Part shown: in pieces, positions 57,644 through 64,000 of the stretch
Layout: every line of letters begins with the position of its first letter
Position numbering within the stretch: position 1 is the first letter of the stretch
Source: Rhizobium aethiopicum
Lineage (GTDB): Bacteria; Pseudomonadota; Alphaproteobacteria; Rhizobiales; Rhizobiaceae
Direction of reading: 5' to 3'
NCBI RefSeq assembly: GCF_900094625.1
Contig: NZ_FMAJ01000001.1
Location: 496,001-560,000 of the forward strand
Length of the DNA: 64,000 bases
Made by a program: the position numbers and the translations under genes
Notes under the pieces: generated by a model
Seen by the model: the letters and a program-made list of their open reading frames with translations, nothing else
The model's database searches: none
What the model was told of the DNA's origin: nothing

Positions 57644-58606
57644 TCAGTAGCCCTGACCCTTCTTCTCTTCGTAGACCTTCATCGGTTCGTCGGAAGGTGT
57701 GTAGAGCTTGGACTCGGTCTGGATCCACTTCGGCGGAGCCTTCTTGTCCTTCAGATAGGCTTCGAGCGCATCGAAGGCGGGACCTGCCATGTTCGGCGTC
57801 AGCTCGACCGTGGCATTGGCTTCGCCCTCGGACATCGCCTTGAAAATATCCGGCACGGCGTCGATGGAGACGACGAGGATATCCTTGCCGGGCTTCAGGC
57901 CGGCTTCCTTGATCGCTTGGATGGCCCCAACGGCCATGTCGTCGTTATGGGCGTAGAGCGCGCAGATATCCTTGCCGCCATTTTCGGCCTTCAGGAAGCT
58001 TTCCATGACTTCCTTGCCCTTGGTGCGGGTGAAGTCGCCGGTCTGGCTGCGAACGATCTTGAGGTTGTCATGGCCGGCAAGGGCCTCTTCGAAGCCCTTC
58101 TTGCGAGCGATGGCCGGCGACGAGCCGGTCGTGCCCTGCAACTCAACGACGTTGCACTTCTTGTCGCCGGCGGTCTTGACCAGCCACTCGCCAGCAACCT
58201 TGCCCTCATGGACGAGGTCGGAGGTGACGGCCGTCAGGTAGAGATCGTCCGGAGCCTTGACGGTGCGGTCGAGAAGGATAACCGGGATATTGGCTTCCTT
58301 GGCTTCCTTCAGAACATCATCCCAGCCGGTTTCGACGACGGGAGCGATCAGAATGGCATCGACGCCCTGGGCAATGAAGGAGCGCAAAGCCTTGATCTGG
58401 TTTTCCTGCTTCTGCTGCGCATCGGCAAACTTCAGATCGATGCCGCGCTTCTTGGCCTGCTCCTTGGTTACGGTCGTTTCAGCCGCACGCCAGCCCGATT
58501 CCGAACCGATCTGCGAGAAACCGACGGTCAAGCCGGCGGCCGAAGCCGAACCGAACATGCAGGCAGCCAGAATCGTGGCACTCAAAAGTGCAGTCTTCAA
58601 TTTCAT
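57644..58606 (-). CDS. ytfQ: Sugar ABC transporter periplasmic binding protein YtfQ
   Basis: This 320-residue exported protein has a signal peptide at about residues 1-23 (MKLKTALLSATILAACMFGS, ASA, A). The pentose/hexose-binding fold shows LTVGFSQIGSESGWRAAETT, IKALRSFIAQGVDAILIAPV and TGSSPAIARKKGFEEALAGH. In E. coli YtfQ binds galactofuranose. GGGAGGATATC precedes the ATG closely. It is first of the ytfQRT-yjfF-gntR operon, downstream of a candidate GntR operator. Confidence 0.92.
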   Translation of the reverse strand: MKLKTALLSATILAACMFGSASAAGLTVGFSQIGSESGWRAAETTVTKEQAKKRGIDLKFADAQQKQENQIKALRSFIAQGVDAILIAPVVETGWDDVLKEAKEANIPVILLDRTVKAPDDLYLTAVTSDLVHEGKVAGEWLVKTAGDKKCNVVELQGTTGSSPAIARKKGFEEALAGHDNLKIVRSQTGDFTRTKGKEVMESFLKAENGGKDICALYAHNDDMAVGAIQAIKEAGLKPGKDILVVSIDAVPDIFKAMSEGEANATVELTPNMAGPAFDALEAYLKDKKAPPKWIQTESKLYTPSDEPMKVYEEKKGQGY

Positions 58607-58656
58607 GATATCCTCCCAATGCCGCTCCTTCGCGGCGCACGGTCAAAAAATCATAT

Positions 58657-58665
58657 AGTATTACT
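58657..58665. promoter_or_regulatory. Palindrome AGTATTACT, candidate GntR/FadR-type operator
   Basis: AGTA-T-TACT is a perfect odd palindrome containing GT-N3-AC, the core of FadR/FCD-type GntR operators. It lies 51-59 nt upstream of the ytfQ start in an AT-rich promoter region (58648-58680). The FCD regulator encoded at the end of the same operon is the natural candidate to bind it. Confidence 0.55.
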
Positions 58666-58693
58666 TTTGTAAATCGCTTTTTAGCGCGAGAGC

Positions 58694-58725
58694 AGAAAAA
58701 AAAGGGCGCCCGCGAGGACGCCCTT
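58694..58725 (-). terminator. Rho-independent terminator of the BMP/nucleoside ABC operon
   Basis: AAGGGCG (58702-58708) and CGCCCTT (58719-58725) form a stem. On the minus strand it is followed by a run of eight T residues and lies about 25 nt after the binding-protein stop. Confidence 0.8.
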
Positions 58726-58748
58726 CATACCAGCAACAGCGACGCCGA

Positions 58749-59825
58749 TTATTGCGCCGGCAGCTTGTCGTCGACGCCTTCGACGTAGAAGTTCATGCCG
58801 AGCAACGTGCCGTCATCGGCCTTCTCGCCGGCCTTCAGCCAGGGCGTGCCATCCTGCTTGTTGATCGGGCCGGTGAAGGGATGCAACTCGCCCGACTTGA
58901 TCTTGGCCTCGGCTTCCTCGGCGAGCTTCTTCACGTCGTCGGGCATGTTCGTGTAGGGCGCCATCGTCAGAATGCCGTCCTTCAGGCCATCCCAGCTCTG
59001 TTCCGACTTCCAGGTGCCGTCGAGAAGCGCCTGGACGCGCTTGACGTAATAGTTGCCCCAAGTGTCGATGATTGCGGTCAGCTGTACGTTCGGGCCAGCC
59101 TTGATCATGTCGGAAGCCTGGCCGAAGGCCTTGACGCCGCGTTGCTCGGCAACCTGCATCGGAGCGGTCGTGTCGGTGTGCTGGGTAAGAATGTCGACGC
59201 CCTGGTCGAGCAGCGCCTTTGCCGCATCGGCTTCCTTGCCCGGGTCGAACCACGTATTGACCCAGATGACCTTCATCTTGAAGTTCGGGTTGACCGACTT
59301 GGCGCCGGTTTCGAAGGCGTTGATACCCATCACCACCTCGGGAATCGGGAAGGAGGCGATATAGCCTGCCGTGCCGGTTTTCGAGAGCTTGCCCGCGATA
59401 ATGCCACTGATGTAGCGGCCTTCATAGAAGCGCGAATTGTAGGTCGCGACATTGTCCGCGGCCTTGAAGCCGGTCGCATGCTCGAACTTCACTTTCGGGA
59501 ACTTCTTGGCGACGGCGACAGTCGCGTCCATGTAGCCGAAAGATGTGGTGAAAATGAGCGAGCAGCCGGAACGCGCCATGCGCTCGATGGCGCGTTCGGC
59601 ATCAGGACCCTCCGGAACACTTTCGAGGTAGGACGTTTCGACCTTGTCGGCGAATTCCTTCTCGACCTGGAGGCGGCCGTTTTCATGGGCCTGCGTCCAG
59701 CCGCCATCGGTGCGGGTGCCGACATAGACGAAGCAGACCTTGGTCTTGTCGGCAGCCTCGGCGGCCGAACCTATGCTCAGGACGAGGGCAGCTGTCGCTG
59801 CGAGAGCAAGTGCAAGTTTTTTCAT
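58749..59825 (-). CDS. BMP-family ABC transporter substrate-binding protein
   Basis: This 358-residue exported protein has a signal peptide at about residues 1-24 (MKKLALALAATAALVLSIGS, AAEA, A). It belongs to the basic membrane protein / PnrA-Med family that binds purine nucleosides and related compounds. Motifs are VCFVYVGTRTDGGWTQAHEN, ATGFKAADNVATYNSRFYEG and GYIASFPIPEVVMGINAFET. There is no lipobox Cys, so it is soluble in the periplasm. ATG 59825 follows AGGGA. It is the last gene of the nup-type operon. Confidence 0.9.
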   Translation of the reverse strand: MKKLALALAATAALVLSIGSAAEAADKTKVCFVYVGTRTDGGWTQAHENGRLQVEKEFADKVETSYLESVPEGPDAERAIERMARSGCSLIFTTSFGYMDATVAVAKKFPKVKFEHATGFKAADNVATYNSRFYEGRYISGIIAGKLSKTGTAGYIASFPIPEVVMGINAFETGAKSVNPNFKMKVIWVNTWFDPGKEADAAKALLDQGVDILTQHTDTTAPMQVAEQRGVKAFGQASDMIKAGPNVQLTAIIDTWGNYYVKRVQALLDGTWKSEQSWDGLKDGILTMAPYTNMPDDVKKLAEEAEAKIKSGELHPFTGPINKQDGTPWLKAGEKADDGTLLGMNFYVEGVDDKLPAQ

Positions 59826-59871
59826 TTTGATCCCTGTTGGTTGGAAGTTCGAAACCCGTTTTTGTTGTTGC

Positions 59872-60792
59872 TCACCGGTCGGGCACGAAGGCCTTGCCAA
59901 GCGAGGCCGGCGTATTGATCAGCGTCGTGCGCCGATTATGCGAGATGATGATGAGGACCACAACTGTCGCCGCATAGGGAAGCATCGACAGGAACTGCGA
60001 CGGAATGCCGATGCCGAAAGCCTGCGCGTGCAGTTGCAGGATCGTCACCGCTCCGAAGAGATAACCGCCGGCCAGCAGGCGCCAAGGCCGCCAGGAGGAG
60101 AAGACGACAAGCGCCAGCGCGATCCAGCCCCGCCCTGCCGACATATTCTCGGTCCATTGCGGCGTGTAGATCAGCGAGAGCTGCGCCCCCGCCAGGCCGG
60201 CGCACGCGCCGCCGAACATCACGGCGAGATAACGCGCGCGGATGACGTTGATGCCAAGCGCATGGGCCGAGGCGTGATTATCGCCGATGGCGCGTATCTT
60301 CAGGCCGGTGCGGCTTCTGAAGAGGAACCAGTTGACGGCGACAACGAGAAGGATCGACAGGTAGAAGATCAGATCCTGCTTGAAGAGGACCGTGCCGACA
60401 TAGGGAATGGCCGAGAGCTCAGGGATTTCGATCGGCAGAAGGCGGATGCCGGGCGCACCGACAAAGGCTTCGCCGAGCATGCCGGAAGCGCCAAGACCGA
60501 GGATCGTCAGGGCAAGGCCTGTCGCCACCTGATTGGTGACGAGCGTCAGCGTCAGGAAGGCAAAAAGCAGCGAAAACAGCGAGCCGCCGACGATGCCGCC
60601 GATAATGCCGAAATAGGGCGATCCGGTGAGCTGGGCCGCGGCAAAGGCGCCGACCGCGCCGATGATCATCATGCCTTCGACGCCGAGGTTCAGAACGCCG
60701 GCGCGTTCCGTCACGAGTTCGCCGAGAGCTGCGAGCACGAGCGGCGTCGAGGCGGTGATAACCGTCATCAGAATGGCTTCGAAAATGCTCAT
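59872..60792 (-). CDS. Nucleoside-type ABC transporter permease (second)
   Basis: This 306-residue membrane permease of the BPD-transporter family 2 type has about 8-10 helices. Motifs are LAALGELVTERAGVLNLGVE, LTLTLVTNQVATGLALTILG and AIGDNHASAHALGINVIRAR. It resembles the NupC/YufQ subunit. The ATG at 60792 overlaps the preceding permease stop as ATGA. The frame is open much further upstream, but that part overlaps the other permease in a different frame and is not coding. Confidence 0.9.
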   Translation of the reverse strand: MSIFEAILMTVITASTPLVLAALGELVTERAGVLNLGVEGMMIIGAVGAFAAAQLTGSPYFGIIGGIVGGSLFSLLFAFLTLTLVTNQVATGLALTILGLGASGMLGEAFVGAPGIRLLPIEIPELSAIPYVGTVLFKQDLIFYLSILLVVAVNWFLFRSRTGLKIRAIGDNHASAHALGINVIRARYLAVMFGGACAGLAGAQLSLIYTPQWTENMSAGRGWIALALVVFSSWRPWRLLAGGYLFGAVTILQLHAQAFGIGIPSQFLSMLPYAATVVVLIIISHNRRTTLINTPASLGKAFVPDR

Positions 60793-61874
60793 GCCGCTCC
60801 GCCCCTGACCCGCGACCAGACAATGCGGATTTTGTAATAGATCAGCGTATCGCAGGAGAGCACGAAAAAGAGCAGCAGACCCTGGAAAACGCGGGTGACC
60901 TTGTCGGAAATGCCTATCGAAAGCTGTGCGGCCTCGCCGCCGAGATAGGTCAGCGCCAGCACCAGGCCCGACGCGATGATGCCGAGCGGGTTGAGACGGC
61001 CGAGGAAGGCGACGATGATGGCGGTGAAACCGTAACCGGGAGAGATCGCCGGCTGGAGGTGACCGATCGAACCGGAGACCTCTGATATCCCGGCAAGGCC
61101 CGCGAGCGCGCCCGAAAACAGAAAGCTGAACCAGATCATCTTCCTCGCGGAGAAGCCGGCGAAGCGCCCTGCCCTTTCCGATTGGCCGAGCACGACGATC
61201 TCGAAGCCTTTCAACGTATAGCGCAGCATGAACCAGGCGCCGATCGCCGCAATGATGGCGAAGATGAAAGCCCAGTGAGCCCGCCCCGATTCTTCCCAGA
61301 TCGCCGGCAGCACCGCTTCCGGCGCAAAATCGCGCGAAACGGGAAAGTTGAATCCCTTCGGATCGCGCCAGGCGCCGCGAACCAGCCAATCGAGGAAAAG
61401 CTGGGCGATATAGACCAGCATCAGCGATGTCAGGATCTCGTTGGTGTTGAAATGCGCCTTCAAAAGCGCCGGGATGGCGGCGAAAAGCGCTCCGCCAAGT
61501 GCGCCGAGCACCAGCATCAGCGGCAGCACGAGCGGTGAATGCCAGTCGTAAAAGACGATCGGCAGATAGGAGCCGGTGATGGCGCCGATGGTGAACTGTC
61601 CCTCGGCGCCGATGTTCCAATTGTTCGAGCGGTAGCAGACGGCGAGGCCGACGGCGATCAGGATCAGCGGCGCGGCCTTGATCGCCAGTTCGTGCAGCGA
61701 CCAGACCTCGAGCAGCGGTTCGACGAAGAAGGCGCTCAGCGCCTCGACCGGGTCCTTGCCGAGCAGAGCGAACATGATGGCGCCGAAGGTGAGCGTCAGG
61801 ACGAGGGCGAGGAGCGGCGAGACGAAGCCGAAGAGCTTCGAGACGTCGGGGCGTTTTTCCAGTTCAATGCGCAT
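60789..61874 (-). CDS. Nucleoside-type ABC transporter permease (first)
   Basis: This is a 361-residue membrane permease resembling NupB/YufP. Family motifs are NWNIGAEGQFTIGAITGSYL, LLKAHFNTNEILTSLMLVYI and SPGYGFTAIIVAFLGRLNPL. The first about 20 residues are polar and cytoplasmic (MRIELEKRPDVSKLF). It overlaps the ATPase gene by 11 nt and the next permease by 4 nt. Confidence 0.9.
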   Translation of the reverse strand: MRIELEKRPDVSKLFGFVSPLLALVLTLTFGAIMFALLGKDPVEALSAFFVEPLLEVWSLHELAIKAAPLILIAVGLAVCYRSNNWNIGAEGQFTIGAITGSYLPIVFYDWHSPLVLPLMLVLGALGGALFAAIPALLKAHFNTNEILTSLMLVYIAQLFLDWLVRGAWRDPKGFNFPVSRDFAPEAVLPAIWEESGRAHWAFIFAIIAAIGAWFMLRYTLKGFEIVVLGQSERAGRFAGFSARKMIWFSFLFSGALAGLAGISEVSGSIGHLQPAISPGYGFTAIIVAFLGRLNPLGIIASGLVLALTYLGGEAAQLSIGISDKVTRVFQGLLLFFVLSCDTLIYYKIRIVWSRVRGGAA

Positions 61875-63432
61875 CGGCTGCCTCCGCGGCAGAACTGCTC
61901 TCTTGCAGGCCGCCCATCAGTAGGCCGATCTTCTCGCGAGTCAGCTCGCCCGCCGGGAAAGGCCTGGAAAGGCGGCCCTCGGAAATGACCGCAATATCGG
62001 TCGCCACCTCGAAGATCTCGTCGAGATCCTGGCTGATGACGACGACGGCCGAACCGCCTCTTGCGAGATCGACGAGGGCCTGGCGGATGCGGCTCGCCGC
62101 CCCGGCATCGACGCCCCAAGTCGGCTGGTTGACGACCAGCACCGCCGGCTGCCGATCGAGTTCGCGGCCGACAATGAATTTCTGCAGATTACCGCCGGAA
62201 AGAGAGCCGGCGGCCGGATCATCGCCGCTCTTGCGGACATCCATCGCTTCGGAAATGCGCCGGGCGGCGGATTTCACCGCCCGGCGACGGATCATGCCGA
62301 GCAGGCCCAGAAACGCCCTGCGATCCGACTGGCTGCGGGCAAGGACGAGATTATCCGACAGTTTCATGGCCGAGACGGCGGCGTGCCCGTGGCGTTCCTC
62401 CGGCACGAAGCCGGCGCCGAGCAGGCGGCGGGCGGTAATGCCCTGATTGCCCACATGTCTTTTGCGAATGATGATCGCCGCGGGCGAAGCGACCGGATAT
62501 TCGCCGGAGAGAGCGTCGAAGAGCTCGCTCTGGCCGTTGCCCGCCACACCGGCAATGGCCAGGATCTCACCGGAACGCACGGTCATCGACACCTCGCGCA
62601 ACGGCATGGCGAAAGGCGTGCGGGCAGGAACGGAAAGGTTGGCTACGGCCAGCTGCACCTCGCCTTTGTCGCTGCGCTCCGGATGCGTAACGGCGGCTAC
62701 CTCGCTGCCGACCATCATGCGGGCGAGCGAGGCCGGCGTTTCCTGCCTCGGATCACACGCGCCGGTCACGCGGCCATGGCGCAGCACCGTGGCTCGATCG
62801 CAGATGCGCTGCACCTCCTCCAGCCGATGGCTGATATAAAGTACCGAACGGCCCTCGGCGCGCAGCTTGAACAGCGTTTCGAACAGCTTGTCGGCTTCCT
62901 GCGGCGTCAAAACCGAGGTAGGCTCGTCGAGAATGATCAGCTTCGGATTCTGCAGCAGCGCCCGGACGATCTCGATGCGCTGGCGCTCGCCAACCGAGAG
63001 ATCGGCGACATGGGCATGCGGATCGAGCGGCAGCCCGTAGGCTTGCGACAGCGCCCTCGCCTCCTCGGCGATCCTGTCGATCGGAATGGCGTCATCGAGC
63101 GATAGCGCGATGTTTTCGGCAACCGTCAGCGCCTCGAACAGCGAAAAATGCTGGAAGACCATGCCGATGCCGAGCTTGCGGGCTTCCCCGGGCGAGGCGA
63201 TGACGACCGGCCTGCCTTCCCAGAGGATGTGCCCGTGCGTCGGTTCGAGAACGCCGAACAGCATCTTGACCAATGTGGATTTGCCTGCGCCATTTTCGCC
63301 GAGAAGTGCATGAATTTCGCCCGGCGCGATGTCGAGATCGATTTCATTGCAGGCGGCAAAGCTACCGAAATACTTCGTCAGCTTCTGGACGGATAACAAC
63401 GCACCGGAATCCGGCACATTCAATGCAGACAC
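61864..63432 (-). CDS. Nucleoside-type ABC transporter ATPase
   Basis: This 522-residue ATPase has two fused nucleotide-binding domains, like NupA/YufO. NBD1 is complete (LLGENGAGKSTLVKMLFG, LSVGERQRIEIVRAL, LIILDEPTSVLTPQEADKL, ISHRLEE). NBD2 has a degenerate P-loop (IAGVAGNGQSELFDAL), a good signature LSGGNLQKFIVGRE and VLVVNQPTWGVDAGAA, where Asn-Gln replaces the usual Asp-Glu. This asymmetry is common in the family. It starts 39 nt after the oxidoreductase stop, so it may be transcribed with it. Confidence 0.9.
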   Translation of the reverse strand: MSALNVPDSGALLSVQKLTKYFGSFAACNEIDLDIAPGEIHALLGENGAGKSTLVKMLFGVLEPTHGHILWEGRPVVIASPGEARKLGIGMVFQHFSLFEALTVAENIALSLDDAIPIDRIAEEARALSQAYGLPLDPHAHVADLSVGERQRIEIVRALLQNPKLIILDEPTSVLTPQEADKLFETLFKLRAEGRSVLYISHRLEEVQRICDRATVLRHGRVTGACDPRQETPASLARMMVGSEVAAVTHPERSDKGEVQLAVANLSVPARTPFAMPLREVSMTVRSGEILAIAGVAGNGQSELFDALSGEYPVASPAAIIIRKRHVGNQGITARRLLGAGFVPEERHGHAAVSAMKLSDNLVLARSQSDRRAFLGLLGMIRRRAVKSAARRISEAMDVRKSGDDPAAGSLSGGNLQKFIVGRELDRQPAVLVVNQPTWGVDAGAASRIRQALVDLARGGSAVVVISQDLDEIFEVATDIAVISEGRLSRPFPAGELTREKIGLLMGGLQESSSAAEAADAH

Positions 63433-63471
63433 GTTCCCCTCATTTCTTCTGCCAACCGGTCCGTTCGGATC

Positions 63472-64000
63472 TCATGGAATCAGCAGCGTCGTTCCTGTTG
63501 TTTTTCTTGCTTCCAGATCCGCGTGAGCCCGCCCAACCTCACGCAGCGGATAGGTTTGGTTGACATTGATACGCACTTTGTTGCTTTGCACAACATCAAA
63601 TAGCGCCTTTGCACTGTCGACCAATTCCTGGCGCGTGGCGATATAGGCAAAGAGCGACGGCCGCGTCGCAAAGAGCGATCCCCTCTGAGCCAGCATGGCG
63701 AGGGTGAAATTCTCGATCGGACCGGAGGATTGGCCGAAGGAGGCAAACAGACCGCGCGGCTTCAGGCAATCCAATGACTGTGGAAAAGTATCGCGGCCGA
63801 TCGAATCGTAGACGACGTCAACGCCCTTGCCGCCTGTTATCTCGCGGACGCGGCCGACGAAGTCTTCGCTCTTGTAGTTGATCACGTGATTGTAGCCATG
63901 GGCAAGCGCCAGTTCGACCTTTTCCTCGGAACCGGCCGTGCCGATGACGGTGGCGCCAAGCGCCTTTGCCCATTGGCCGGCGATCAGGCCGACGCCGCCG
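63472..64000 (-). CDS. NADPH:quinone reductase / zinc-less alcohol dehydrogenase (partial, right edge)
   Basis: This is the C-terminal 176 or so codons of a medium-chain dehydrogenase of the quinone oxidoreductase type; the start lies outside the window. Visible parts are the nucleotide-binding end GGVGLIAGQWAKALGATVIG, then GSEEKVELALAHGYNHVINY, VDVVYDSIGRDTFPQSLDCL and the late YPLREVGRAHADLEARKTTG. No zinc ligands are seen in this part. An internal GTG at 63885 is not the start, because conserved Rossmann sequence continues upstream in frame to the edge. Confidence 0.88.
   Translation of the reverse strand, partial: GGVGLIAGQWAKALGATVIGTAGSEEKVELALAHGYNHVINYKSEDFVGRVREITGGKGVDVVYDSIGRDTFPQSLDCLKPRGLFASFGQSSGPIENFTLAMLAQRGSLFATRPSLFAYIATRQELVDSAKALFDVVQSNKVRINVNQTYPLREVGRAHADLEARKTTGTTLLIP

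Noticed and set aside
58752..59918. Open frame opposite the BMP binding-protein gene
   Set aside because: The minus-strand gene has a signal peptide, start signal and family motifs; the plus-strand frame is a shadow.
60793..61620. N-terminal extension of the second nucleoside permease
   Set aside because: The extension lies in a different frame over the first permease gene, and the ATGA junction at 60789-60792 gives the normal family start.

Overview
The window looks like a piece of the main chromosome of a fast-growing Rhizobium (R. leguminosarum / R. etli type). The support is high GC coding bias, core gene orders typical of Rhizobiaceae (coaD-ppi-ppi-queA-tgt beside gyrA; ssb/uvrA; glnB-glnA; sdhE-mfd opposite recG; glmU-glmS), a GTTC-N7-GTTC alphaproteobacterial SOS box, an RpoN promoter in front of glnB, and rhizobial palindromic repeats. 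I see no insertion sequence, prophage, CRISPR array, rRNA or tRNA gene. The species is inferred from overall character, not from a database comparison.

Layout. 1-9.1 kb holds accessory regulation and metabolism. A LysR regulator faces an overlapping SDR / ChrR-like cupin / flavin amine oxidase / MFS operon. A winged-helix TPR regulator, a second MFS pump and a MarR-GNAT pair follow. 9.1-15.3 kb has a LacI regulator convergent with a five-gene operon: metallophosphoesterase, ABC ATPase, two permeases and a binding protein. 15.4-20.9 kb has small hypothetical proteins, an HxlR regulator coupled to a FabF-like ketosynthase, a DUF4864 protein, an acyltransferase-3 and a secreted protein with an apparent frameshift in its signal peptide. 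20.9-25 kb is the queuosine/foldase/CoA block on the minus strand. 25-25.9 kb carries three very small membrane proteins, two of them behind copies of one spaced motif.

25.9-38.7 kb is housekeeping: gyrA, a MarC protein, ssb, uvrA, a DUF72 protein, NAD(P)HX repair, PII, glutamine synthetase and hspQ. 38.7-42.9 kb has an IalB-like secreted protein, an orphan YejA-type binding protein, a FrnE-like DsbA protein and an OsmC protein. 42.9-53.1 kb has mfd, sdhE, recG, a DUF502 membrane protein, glmS and glmU. 53.2-58.6 kb is a YtfQ-YtfR-YtfT-YjfF sugar transporter with its own GntR/FadR regulator as last gene and a candidate operator upstream of the first. 58.7-63.4 kb is a BMP-family (nucleoside-type) ABC transporter. 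A quinone oxidoreductase runs off the right edge.

Most genes in each operon overlap by 4-11 nt, so translational coupling is the rule. I did not find a clear new defence or mobile system. The best leads are the micro-protein cluster with its duplicated promoter motif (25.0-25.8 kb), the SDR whose catalytic Tyr is Leu inside an uncharacterised redox operon (1-4.9 kb), a tRNA-guanine transglycosylase missing two zinc cysteines, the phosphoesterase-linked ABC operon, and the frameshifted secreted protein.
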